From Rhizobium sp. LC145 (lineage in GTDB: Bacteria; Pseudomonadota; Alphaproteobacteria; Rhizobiales; Rhizobiaceae), in contig NZ_LBHV01000007.1 of the NCBI RefSeq assembly GCF_001005825.1, forward strand, positions 62,001-126,000: DNA of 64,000 bases, in the 5' to 3' direction. Positions 50,731-58,562 of this stretch are shown one piece after another. Each line of letters starts with the position of its first letter. Position 1 is the first letter of the stretch. The translations under genes and the position numbers were made by a program. Below the pieces are notes generated by a model that was given only the letters and a program-made list of their open reading frames with translations, had not been told where the DNA came from and did no database searches.

Positions 50731-51642
50731 ATGTGCGACATCCTTCACGTCGAATGGACTGTAACTTCGAAAATCCCACCCCGCCCCATCCTCCCCTGCT
50801 CCGGCTGCGGCGCTCAAAAGCCCTTCCGCTCCAGCGGCAAGACGCGGCTCAACGCAAACGGCCGCAGGCTGGACGCCTGGCTGATCTACAGGTGCATCGA
50901 TTGCGAGAAGACCTGGAACCGGCCGATCCTCGAACGGCAAAACGTGCGGCAGATCGAACCCGCTGTGCTGGAGGCCCTGCAGGCCAGTGCACCTGCCTTC
51001 GTGGCAAGCCTGGAATTCGATGCGGAGGCGCTGAGGGCCAGGGCCAGCCGCATCGAGGAAAGCACCGAGTTCGAGGTCCGCAAGGGGGCGATATCCGGGA
51101 CCGAGCGCTGGCGCAGGATTGGCATCACGCTTGCCCTGCCCTTCCCGATCGGCCTCAGGCTCGACCGGCTGCTGGCTGGAGAACTCGGGCTTTCCCGCAG
51201 CCGGCTGGAGAGGCTCTTCGAGACCGGCGAGATCAAGGTCGAGCCCGAGCGCAAGGATACGCTGAAGCGCGACATTCGCAACGGAACGATTGTGACGCTC
51301 GATCTTCGCGAAGAGGCCGAACGGCTGGCGATCGGCACGAGGGCGATTGGCGGGGGAGGCTTTCTCGTTGATCCACGGGCATGCCCCTCATCCGGCTGCC
51401 GCCCCCTTCTCCCCGCTCGCGGGGAGAAGGGATATGCCGCGCCGTCTTCTTCATTCCGCAAGCACCACATGAGGCAAGTCCCCTCTCCCCGTCAAAACGG
51501 GGAGAGGGCTGGGGTGAGGGGCAGATCGCGGCGGCGATGCGCGGTGAAGGAGCTGAAAATCAGCGGCCGGCGATCGCCTCCAGCACCAGGTTCCGCAGTT
51601 CCGCGACATGCGGCTCGGCCTTCGCCTTGGCCGCATGGATGA
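50731..51642 (+). CDS. DUF1062 protein with repeat-derived C-terminal tail
   Basis: This 303-aa ORF has a real core of residues about 1-217: zinc-like cysteines in LPCSGCGAQKPF and YRCIDCEKTWN, then LPIGLRLDRLLAGELGLSRSRLERLFETGEIKVEP, an S4-like or HTH element typical of DUF1062. From residue about 218 the frame is encoded by the palindromic repeat 51382-51524 and by sequence opposite the LysR gene. The original stop was probably lost when the repeat inserted. The core length fits family size. Confidence 0.75.
   Translation: MCDILHVEWTVTSKIPPRPILPCSGCGAQKPFRSSGKTRLNANGRRLDAWLIYRCIDCEKTWNRPILERQNVRQIEPAVLEALQASAPAFVASLEFDAEALRARASRIEESTEFEVRKGAISGTERWRRIGITLALPFPIGLRLDRLLAGELGLSRSRLERLFETGEIKVEPERKDTLKRDIRNGTIVTLDLREEAERLAIGTRAIGGGGFLVDPRACPSSGCRPLLPARGEKGYAAPSSSFRKHHMRQVPSPRQNGERAGVRGRSRRRCAVKELKISGRRSPPAPGSAVPRHAARPSPWPHG
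51382..51524. repeat. Two-hairpin palindromic repeat (TGCCCCTCA termini), copy 2
   Basis: The outer arms TGCCCCTCA and TGAGGGGCA surround hairpins CCTTCTCCCCGCTCGCGGGGAGAAGG and CCCTCTCCCCGTCAAAACGGGGAGAGGG. Inverted relative to 33783-33923. The repeat is transcribed and translated as the tail of the DUF1062 ORF. Confidence 0.82.
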
Positions 51643-52426
51643 CGAGATCGACCTCGCCGAGCGGCGGGAGGCCGGCTTCCTTCGGATCGAGCGTGACGAG
51701 GTGCGGCGGCTTGCCCTCCAGAGTGCGCGGCGTGACGCCGAGACCCGCCGTCACCGCCGCCCACAGCCCGGCAAGGCTGGGGCTTGCGAAAACCTGACGC
51801 CAGGCGACGCCTTCATCCTCCAGCGCCTCGACCGCCACGCGGCGGAAGGCGCAGGGTGCATCGAAGGCGATCATCGGCAGCGGTTCGGCGGCATCACGTC
51901 GGAAATCCCCCGACCCGCCGATCCAGAAGACAGGACGCCTTGCAACCACCTGCGAATGGGCGCTTTCGAGATCGCCCCAGGTCAGCGCGAAATCCAGCTC
52001 GCCACGCTGCACCGCCTCCACCAGTTCCGACCCGCGATCGACGCGCGCCTCGACCCGCACCTTCGGATGCGCCCGGGAGTAGCGTCCGAGCAAGTCCGGA
52101 AGCCAGGTTTCGGCAAAATCCTGCGGCAGGCCGACGCGTGCCCAGCCTTCCAGCGCGTTGAGGCCCCGCAACGCCATGCGCGCCTCGTCGTTGAGATCGA
52201 GAATGCGGCGGGCATAGCCCAGCATAAGCTCGCCCGCTTCGGTGAGCATCAGCCCCCTGCCCTGCTTCGCTACCAGGGTCTGGCCGACCTGATCCTCCAG
52301 CTTGCGAAGCTGCAGGCTGATGGCCGAGGGCGAGCGACCGAGCCGGTCGGCGGCTCGCGCGAAACTGCCGAGCTCGAAGCCGGTGACGAAGCTTCTGAGC
52401 ACATCCATGTCGATGTTGACGGGCAT
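51560..52426 (-). CDS. LysR-family transcriptional regulator
   Basis: This 288-aa regulator has the N-terminal HTH MDVLRSFVTGFELGSFARAADRLGRSPSAISLQLRKLEDQVGQTLVAKQGRGLMLTEAGELML and an effector domain (about 90-280). It is divergent from the tautomerase gene and probably regulates it or the downstream LysE gene; that is inferred from position only. Starts at MPVN (52426); an alternative ATG is at 52435. Confidence 0.9.
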   Translation of the reverse strand: MPVNIDMDVLRSFVTGFELGSFARAADRLGRSPSAISLQLRKLEDQVGQTLVAKQGRGLMLTEAGELMLGYARRILDLNDEARMALRGLNALEGWARVGLPQDFAETWLPDLLGRYSRAHPKVRVEARVDRGSELVEAVQRGELDFALTWGDLESAHSQVVARRPVFWIGGSGDFRRDAAEPLPMIAFDAPCAFRRVAVEALEDEGVAWRQVFASPSLAGLWAAVTAGLGVTPRTLEGKPPHLVTLDPKEAGLPPLGEVDLVIHAAKAKAEPHVAELRNLVLEAIAGR

Positions 52427-52543
52427 CGCAACCATTCAGCTTTCCAAAATCATTTGTTTTAAACTACGCGATTTTCAAAACCATCATGCCGGCGCATGCT
52501 GATCCCGTCAAGAAAGATCAACACCCGCAAAGGAGTTCGAAAA

Positions 52544-52939
52544 ATGCCTTTCGTTCACATCACGATCGCCGGCCGGAAGATCGGCGAGAACGACATCCGC
52601 CACCTGCAGGAGGAGGCCACGAAGCTGATGGTGACGCTGATGCGCAAGCGCGCGGAGGCAACCGCCGTGCTTGTCGAACAGGCCGAACTTTTCGGCTGGG
52701 CGGTCGGCGGCAAGCCGCTCTCGGTCGCCGGCCATATCGAGGTCAAGATCACCGAGGGGACCAACACGGCGGAGGAGAGGCAGCGCTTCGTCGAGGCGGG
52801 CCATGCGCTTCTGAAATCCGTGCTCGGGCCGGAACTCTCCGTCGCAACCTATGTCGTGGTGCACGTGATCGCGCCCGGCGACTACGGCTATGACGGACTG
52901 ACGCAGGAGCAGCGAAAACTTGCCGCGGCGGCGGCGTGA
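52544..52939 (+). CDS. 4-oxalocrotonate tautomerase family protein
   Basis: This 131-aa protein has the catalytic N-terminal Pro after Met (MPFVHITIAGRKIGENDIRHLQEEATKLM), conserved in the tautomerase fold. It is about twice the length of a classic tautomerase (about 60 aa), so possibly an extended or fused two-motif form. The substrate is unknown. The ribosome site AAAGGAG lies before 52544. It is divergent from the LysR gene. Confidence 0.8.
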   Translation: MPFVHITIAGRKIGENDIRHLQEEATKLMVTLMRKRAEATAVLVEQAELFGWAVGGKPLSVAGHIEVKITEGTNTAEERQRFVEAGHALLKSVLGPELSVATYVVVHVIAPGDYGYDGLTQEQRKLAAAAA

Positions 52940-53042
52940 ATACGATCGAAGCCGGCCGGCATCATGCCCGGCCGGCTTCCAATGAGGCTTGCGAACAACC
53001 GAAAGCTGCGGCAATGATGCGGGAATATCCTGGAGCCCGCCC

Positions 53043-53675
53043 ATGCCATCGATCGAACTGCTTCTCGCCTTTCTGGCCACCACGGCGGTCTTCGCCTACA
53101 TTCCCGGCCCGGCCATGCTCTACGCCGCCGCGCAGACGCTCGCGCGCGGCCGCTGGGCCGGCCTCATGGCGACGCTCGGCATTCATGTCGGCGGCTATGC
53201 TCATGTGCTTGCGGCCGCGGCAGGGCTTTCCGTGCTCTTCCACGCCGTGCCGGTCCTCTATCTGGCGGTGAAGCTTGCGGGAGCGGCCTATCTCGTCTGG
53301 CTCGGCATCACCCTTTTCCGCACCAAGGCGACAGGCGGCGGCGAACTTCCCGAGATCACGCGGAAATCCGGCCGCCGCGCCTTTTTCGAAAGCGTCACCG
53401 TCGAAGTGCTCAATCCGAAGACGGCGATCTTCTTCCTGGCCTTCCTGCCGCAATTCGTGGATGCCTCGGCCACTTTCCCGATCTGGCTCCAGTTCGTCAT
53501 CCTCGGCACGATCGTCAACCTGATGTTCTCGTCGGCCGATATCGTTTGCGTGTTGCTGGCAGGCGCCGTCATCGGCAAGCTGCGGAACTCGGGCCGTGCC
53601 CAGCGGCTGATGCAGAGGGCCGGCGGGGCGCTCCTCGTCGGGCTCGGCACGCACCTGGCCCTGCAGAGAAGCTGA
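53043..53675 (+). CDS. LysE-family amino-acid exporter
   Basis: This 210-aa, six-helix permease has opening MPSIELLLAFLATTAVFAYIPGPAMLYAAAQTLARGRWAGLMATLGIHVGGYAHVLAAAAGLS, the RhtB/LysE signature, and FESVTVEVLNPKTAIFFLAFLPQFVD. It exports amino acids or related metabolites such as homoserine. A single gene here, following the tautomerase. Confidence 0.9.
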   Translation: MPSIELLLAFLATTAVFAYIPGPAMLYAAAQTLARGRWAGLMATLGIHVGGYAHVLAAAAGLSVLFHAVPVLYLAVKLAGAAYLVWLGITLFRTKATGGGELPEITRKSGRRAFFESVTVEVLNPKTAIFFLAFLPQFVDASATFPIWLQFVILGTIVNLMFSSADIVCVLLAGAVIGKLRNSGRAQRLMQRAGGALLVGLGTHLALQRS

Positions 53676-53676
53676 C

Positions 53677-53979
53677 TTATTCGTCGCTCGGAAAAAGGAT
53701 TGTCTCGTAATCCTGGGCACCGTGGATAACGTGCAGGATGTCGATCTGGGTTTCGCTGACACGATAAAAGATAAGATACTCACCGTGCCGCAGGCGACGA
53801 ATTCCCGTATGCTCGTATCTCCGAAGAAGGGGAAACCGATAGGGAAAATCCGTTAGCCGTTCGCACCGCTGCACAAGCTCACGGACGAAAGTCATCGCCC
53901 GGCCAGGGTTATCCGGAGCAATGAACTGCCAAATGCGATCAAGGTCAGCGTGGGATTTTGCGGTATAGACAACGATCAC
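53677..53979 (-). CDS. parE: ParE-family toxin
   Basis: This 100-aa protein has opening MIVVYTAKSHADLDRIWQFIAPDNPGRAMTFVRELVQRCERLTDFPYRFPLLRRYEHTGIRRLRHGEYLIFYRVSETQIDILHVIHGAQDYE. The R..YLIFYR...I.ILHVIHG pattern is classical ParE, a gyrase inhibitor by family. It overlaps parD by 4 bp, antitoxin first. Confidence 0.9.
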   Translation of the reverse strand: MIVVYTAKSHADLDRIWQFIAPDNPGRAMTFVRELVQRCERLTDFPYRFPLLRRYEHTGIRRLRHGEYLIFYRVSETQIDILHVIHGAQDYETILFPSDE

Positions 53980-54239
53980 GTGTCGCCGTCTTTCATCATC
54001 TTTTCGTATTTGGCCTGAAAGTATGCGAGCACTTCGCTCGCCGGCTTCACTCGCCCCGCATCTGCATCGGCAAGCCCTTCCGCCAGCGCCGCATCGAGAG
54101 CCGCAAGCCGCTTCTCCCGTTCTTCCACCAGCCGCACCCCTTCCCGCAAGACCTCGCTACGCGAGTTATAGCGGCCGGTTTTCACCAGCTCGTCGACGTA
54201 GTCTTCCAGTCTTTTCCCGAGATTCGCGCTGCTGGCCAT
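53976..54239 (-). CDS. parD: ParD-family antitoxin
   Basis: This 87-aa antitoxin has ribbon-helix-helix start LGKRLEDYVDELVKTGRYNSRSEVLREGVRLVEEREKRLAALDAALAEGL and a C-terminal toxin-binding tail. Start ATG 54239 has the ribosome site GTAGAGGTGACGAC. Its AT-rich 60-bp upstream region (CTGATAATAGTTAGCAACG) is the promoter. Confidence 0.9.
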   Translation of the reverse strand: MASSANLGKRLEDYVDELVKTGRYNSRSEVLREGVRLVEEREKRLAALDAALAEGLADADAGRVKPASEVLAYFQAKYEKMMKDGDT

Positions 54240-54298
54240 GTCGTCACCTCTACCGGAAATCTAGCACAGGCTGATAATAGTTAGCAACGTATTCTCAT

Positions 54299-54811
54299 TC
54301 AGTCCCTCGGCTCGACCCTCAACTCCAGGCAGGCGAGGTCCAGCCAGCGGCCGAACTTGGTACCGACTTCGGAGAAGCGGCCGACCATGCGGAAGCCGAG
54401 GCTTTCATGCAGGCGGATAGAGGCGGGGTTTTCCGCCCCGACCCCCGCGATCATCACATGGACCTTCGCGTCCGCGGCACGCTCGATCAGCGCCCGCATC
54501 AGCGAGCGGCCGATGCCGAGACCCCTCGCCGCCTTATGAACATAGACGGAATGCTCGACGGTGTGGCGGTAGCCGTCGAAGGCCCGCCAGTCGCCATAGG
54601 AGGCGTAGCCCACCACCTTGCCATCCGAAATCGCGGCCAGCACCGGAAACCCGCGCGATTTTCGCGCCGCCAGCCATTCCTGCCGGTTTTTCAGGTCCAC
54701 CAGCGTCTCGCTCCAGATCGCCGTGGTATTGGCCACCGCGTCATTGTAGATTTCCAGAATGCCCGGAAGGTCGGCCTCGGTGGCATCGCGTATTTCGATC
54801 GCAGGCTTCAT
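54299..54811 (-). CDS. GNAT acetyltransferase (phosphinothricin-acetyltransferase-like)
   Basis: This 170-aa GNAT has the full family opening AIEIRDATEADLPGILEIYNDAVANTTAIWSETLVDLKNRQEWL, then VVGYASYGDWRAFDGYRHTVEHSVYVHKAARGLGIGRSLMRALIERA and NPASIRLHESLGF. The VEHSVYVHKAARGLGIG motif is shared with phosphinothricin and methionine-sulfoximine acetyltransferases. Alternative GTG start at 54823. Confidence 0.88.
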   Translation of the reverse strand: MKPAIEIRDATEADLPGILEIYNDAVANTTAIWSETLVDLKNRQEWLAARKSRGFPVLAAISDGKVVGYASYGDWRAFDGYRHTVEHSVYVHKAARGLGIGRSLMRALIERAADAKVHVMIAGVGAENPASIRLHESLGFRMVGRFSEVGTKFGRWLDLACLELRVEPRD

Positions 54812-54900
54812 AAGCTTGTCCACTATGATATATATTATGTTCTCTCATAGTGGAATGCGTCAGCACTTGTCCAGCGATATCGGCAAAGGCCCGCTGCTTC

Positions 54901-55569
54901 TCAGAAGCTCGACTGCGAGAGGCTGAAACAGGTCATCACCGCGCTGTAGTGGACGGCGGCGGCGGCCACCACGAAGCCGTGCCAGATGGCGTTCTGGAAG
55001 CGCAGCCGCTCCCATACGTGGAAGATGACGCCCAGCGAATAGATGAGCCCGCCGACGATGATGAGCCACAGCGTGATTGCCGGCAGATATTGCGACAGCG
55101 GCCCCGCGACGATCACGCCGCTCCAGCCCATGGCGAGATAGAGCAGGATCGCCAGCCTGTCATAGCGGCCCGGAAAGACGCATTTGAGCATAATGCCGCT
55201 GATAGCAACCAGCCAGATCATGACGAGCATGAAGAGGATCAGCGGCTCATGGGCTCCGCGCTGCAGGAAGGGCGTATAGGTGGCGGCGATCAGGATGAAG
55301 ATCGCCGAATGATCCAGCCTTCTCAGCAGCCATTTCGTGCGGGAATGCGGCCATATGTTGTAGGTGAAGGAGATGGAGAGGCAGAGCACCAGGCCGAGCC
55401 CGTAAATCCACGCCGCGGCGATCTCGCCATGGCTCGACCAGACGGTCGCATAGAAAATGAGGGCCGTGGCGCCGACCAGCGCAAATACGATGCCGATGCC
55501 GTGGACGATGCCATCGGCCACCAGCTCATGGAAATCGTAATTGCGCCCGAAATTGAAAAGCTCGCTCAT
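54901..55569 (-). CDS. Hemolysin III family (PAQR-type) membrane protein
   Basis: This 222-aa, seven-helix protein has HSRTKWLLRRLDHSAIFILIAATYTPFL (DHSAIF, metal-dependent PAQR motif), GLIYSLGVIFHVWERLRFQNAIWHGFVVAAAAVHYSAVM with HxxWHGFV near the C-terminus. Despite the name, cytotoxicity is not established for most members; it is likely a membrane hydrolase. Start MSELFNFG at 55569. Confidence 0.9.
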   Translation of the reverse strand: MSELFNFGRNYDFHELVADGIVHGIGIVFALVGATALIFYATVWSSHGEIAAAWIYGLGLVLCLSISFTYNIWPHSRTKWLLRRLDHSAIFILIAATYTPFLQRGAHEPLILFMLVMIWLVAISGIMLKCVFPGRYDRLAILLYLAMGWSGVIVAGPLSQYLPAITLWLIIVGGLIYSLGVIFHVWERLRFQNAIWHGFVVAAAAVHYSAVMTCFSLSQSSF

Positions 55570-55828
55570 GACCATCCCGTCCAGACTATCGCCCAACCGG
55601 CATTTATAGAATGTCGCGGGCGGGCGGCGGCGGCAAGACCGCGCCCCATCACACTCGGTTGCAGCGGTTTGCGTTTCTCGATCACGGCGCGACTTGCGTC
55701 AACAATTGCGAAACAAATAATCGCCGATCGTTGCACTATCGTGAACATCCGATCTTGCCGATATTGAGGCTCGAGTTTGACGATCGTTGGCGGCCTTCCG
55801 CATCCCGCCGTCCAGAAGGTGTTTACCC

Positions 55829-56692
55829 ATGACCATGCCCGCCACCCCGTTCGCATTGACGCGCCCGGCCCATATCGGCCAGGTGCATCTCGTCGTTACC
55901 GACCTGCCGCGCGTTTCCGATTTCTACCAGAGGATCATCGGTCTCAAGTCGATCGAGAAGAGCCCGAGCGGCGAGATCCTCGGCGCCGGCGGCCGCCCGC
56001 TCCTGACGCTGACGATGGAGAAGGACGCCGCCCGCGCGCCGCGCAATGCCGCAGGCCTCTTCCACACCGCCTTCCTGGTGCCGAGCCGTCAGGAACTCGC
56101 CCGCTGGGTGGCACATGCCGCCGGTAATGACATGCCGCTCGACGGCGCTTCGGACCATCTGGTCAGCGAGGCGCTCTATCTCTCCGACCCGGAGGGCAAC
56201 GGCATAGAGATCTATCGCGACCGTGCACCGGAGGAATGGACTTACCAAGAGGACGGCACGGTGGAGATGGCGACGCGCCGCCTAAATCTGCAGGAGCTTT
56301 ACGAAAGCGCCCCGAAGGACGGTTGGGACGGCATGGCGGATGGCACCGCGATCGGCCACATCCATCTGCAGGTCGGCGATATCCCACAGGCGGACGCCTT
56401 CTATCGCGACGTGCTGGGTCTGAAGATCATGGCGCGCTATCCCGGCGCGAGCTTCTTCGCGACCGGCGGCTATCATCACCATATCGCCGCCAATATCTGG
56501 AACAGCCGCGGCGCCGGTGCCCGGCAGGCCAACATGACCGGGCTTTCCGGCTACACGATCCGCTTCAACGAGAAAGCCGCGCTCGACAAGGCGCTGGCCG
56601 CGCTTGAAGCGCAGGAGATCGCCACGTCCAAGACCAGCGAGGGCTGGTCTCTCAAGGATCCGTGGGGCATAGGACTGACGCTTTCGGCTTGA
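55829..56692 (+). CDS. Two-domain VOC dioxygenase-like protein
   Basis: This 287-aa protein is of the extradiol-ring-cleavage/glyoxalase VOC superfamily. N-domain: RPAHIGQVHLVVTDLPRVSDFYQRIIGLKSIE; C-domain: AIGHIHLQVGDIPQADAFYRDVLGLKIMARYPGASFFATGGYHHHIAANIW. Metal His/His/Glu pattern (H, HHH, E) is present. Resembles catechol-2,3-dioxygenase-like proteins; substrate unknown. Start MTMPATPF at 55829. Confidence 0.82.
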   Translation: MTMPATPFALTRPAHIGQVHLVVTDLPRVSDFYQRIIGLKSIEKSPSGEILGAGGRPLLTLTMEKDAARAPRNAAGLFHTAFLVPSRQELARWVAHAAGNDMPLDGASDHLVSEALYLSDPEGNGIEIYRDRAPEEWTYQEDGTVEMATRRLNLQELYESAPKDGWDGMADGTAIGHIHLQVGDIPQADAFYRDVLGLKIMARYPGASFFATGGYHHHIAANIWNSRGAGARQANMTGLSGYTIRFNEKAALDKALAALEAQEIATSKTSEGWSLKDPWGIGLTLSA

Positions 56693-56764
56693 GCCGGCGA
56701 CAGGCTTCCGGAACCAGATTCGGGCTTTCGCGTTGAGGGCTCGCAGCGGGAGTCCGGAAACGAC

Positions 56765-57916
56765 ATGACTACCAACAGCCGACAGGGCGCGACGCCGAAG
56801 AAACCCGTTCCGGAACTCGGAGGGCATGACGCGGCCCTTCATACCGACGAGGTCGAGCCCCCCGAGCGGCTGCCGCTCGGCCGCGAGGCGCTGGAGGTGG
56901 CGACGTCCTGGGCGGTGATCGGCATCTTCATGATCCTCGGCTTCGGGATCGTCCATTACATGTCGCTGATCCTGATCCCGCTGACGCTCGCGGTCGTCGT
57001 CGGGCTCATCCTCGGGCTTGCCGCGGACCGGCTGGGGCGCGCCGGCATGCCGCGCTTTGCGACCGCCGTCCTGTTGTCCTCGCTGGTGGCGGCGGTGTTC
57101 TTCTTCATCGTCAACTCGCTCGCGCAGCCCGTCGCGACGCTGGTGCGCGAGGGGCCGAGCGCCATCGAGCGCACCATCAACCGCATCCTGCCCTATCTGG
57201 AACGCCAGCAATGGCTGAACATCTCGCCCGCGAGTTTCGATACCGGGCCGATGTCGGTGCAGTCGCTCATCGAAAATTCCAGCAACATACTCGGAGTGCT
57301 CACCGCCAGCCTGACGCCCGCCATCATCCAGGCGCTGATCTTCTTCGGCGCCCTCTTGCTCTTCCTTTACGGGCGGCTGAAGCTCCGGCGCACCATCATT
57401 CTCGCCTTCCCGACCCGCCGGCAGCGGCTGGTGGCGATCCGCGTCCTGAACTCGATCGATCATGTGCTCGGCTATTATTTCGCGACCGCCACGCTCATTT
57501 ACCTGGCGCTCGGGGTAAGCATGGCGCTGATCGCCTATTTCGGCGGGCTCGCGATGCCGGTGCTCTGGGCAATGTTCGCCTTCCTCTCCAGCTTCATTCC
57601 CTTTCTCGGCATCACGCTGATGACCATTTCGGTCGCGGTCGCCGGCATTCTCACCCATGAGGCGCTGATCCTCGGGCTCATTCCGGCGGCCGTCTTCTTC
57701 TCTCTCCACCTGGTCATGGAAAACCTGATCTTCCCCGCGGTCATGGGGCGTCAGTGGGAGATCAATCCCTTCCTCGTCTTCGTCGCCATCCTGTTCTGGA
57801 CATGGATGTGGGGGGCGGTGGGGGCCATGCTGGCGCTGCCGCTATCGCTCATCATGATGACGGTGCTGAACGAGCTTTTCCCGGAACGGAAGACGGTGCC
57901 GCATCTGCCGGGCTGA
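56765..57916 (+). CDS. AI-2E family transporter
   Basis: This 383-aa permease has opening DDFTTNSRQG-type hydrophilic region then WAVIGIFMILGFGIVHYMSLILIPLTLAVVVGLILGLAADRLGRAGMPRFATAVLLSS and the C-terminal PVLWAMFAFLSSFIPFLGITLMTISVAVAGI, VMENLIFPAVMGRQWEINPFLVFVAILFWTWMWGAVGAMLALPLSL. The AI-2E name reflects one proposed activity (TqsA); substrate here is unknown. Confidence 0.9.
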   Translation: MTTNSRQGATPKKPVPELGGHDAALHTDEVEPPERLPLGREALEVATSWAVIGIFMILGFGIVHYMSLILIPLTLAVVVGLILGLAADRLGRAGMPRFATAVLLSSLVAAVFFFIVNSLAQPVATLVREGPSAIERTINRILPYLERQQWLNISPASFDTGPMSVQSLIENSSNILGVLTASLTPAIIQALIFFGALLLFLYGRLKLRRTIILAFPTRRQRLVAIRVLNSIDHVLGYYFATATLIYLALGVSMALIAYFGGLAMPVLWAMFAFLSSFIPFLGITLMTISVAVAGILTHEALILGLIPAAVFFSLHLVMENLIFPAVMGRQWEINPFLVFVAILFWTWMWGAVGAMLALPLSLIMMTVLNELFPERKTVPHLPG

Positions 57917-57932
57917 TACGCCCACGCCGCAT

Positions 57933-58328
57933 TCACTCATAGAGATAATGCTGGCCCCATTCCTCCCGCGGGATGCGGTTGCCGATCTTGTAGTCGAAGG
58001 ACAGCACCTTGAGGCCCTGGTCGCCTGTCCTGCATTCGTATTCCAGCCGATACCAATCGCCGCCGCTGCGGAAGACGGCGCCGGGCGCCTCGATGGCATC
58101 ACCCTCGCGAACCGGATCGCCGAACGTATAGGCGATCACCTTGTCCGGACGGAAACTCTTGGTGTCTTCCTTGATCCGCTGCATCGCTTCCATATCGCAA
58201 CGCTGCTCGCGCCGCTCTTCGGGAGCAAGCGCATTGAGCTGTTTGACGATGCCCGGATCGAGCGCGAGCGCGTGTGCCGGCAGGGCAGCAAGAAAGGCGA
58301 AGGCCGCCAGGGACAATTGGGTCTTCAT
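57933..58328 (-). CDS. DUF930 domain protein, secreted
   Basis: This 131-aa protein has signal peptide MKTQLSLAAFAFLAALPAHALA and a mature part LDPGIVKQLNALAPEERREQRCDMEAMQRI...GDWYRLEYECRTGDQGLKVLSFDYKIGNRIPREEW. The DUF930 family is typical of Rhizobiales. One conserved disulfide-forming Cys pair is likely (C44, C98 region). Function unknown. Periplasmic. Confidence 0.9.
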   Translation of the reverse strand: MKTQLSLAAFAFLAALPAHALALDPGIVKQLNALAPEERREQRCDMEAMQRIKEDTKSFRPDKVIAYTFGDPVREGDAIEAPGAVFRSGGDWYRLEYECRTGDQGLKVLSFDYKIGNRIPREEWGQHYLYE

Positions 58329-58562
58329 ATTGCTCCATCCAAGGTGAATCGGACGGCGGGAAACTATGTAAGGGGTTCCCGCATTGCCACCTACCATGAC
58401 GGGAAACGAGAAGATGTGATCGCTGCGGCATCAGGATCAACAGCAGCGAGCCTGCCGCGTCCCTCGGGAGAGCCGGTGGATTTACGGGCGCGCGGCGATT
58501 TTTCATTTGCACCGCAGCACCCGGATGGGCATGTTCGGATCAACTCGAAAAAGACTGGGGTA

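Noticed and set aside
50380..50940. 186-codon minus-strand frame upstream of DUF1062
   Set aside because: Antisense to the DUF1062 core, low complexity at its C-terminus and no recognisable domain; the interval 50340-50730 otherwise holds no convincing gene.
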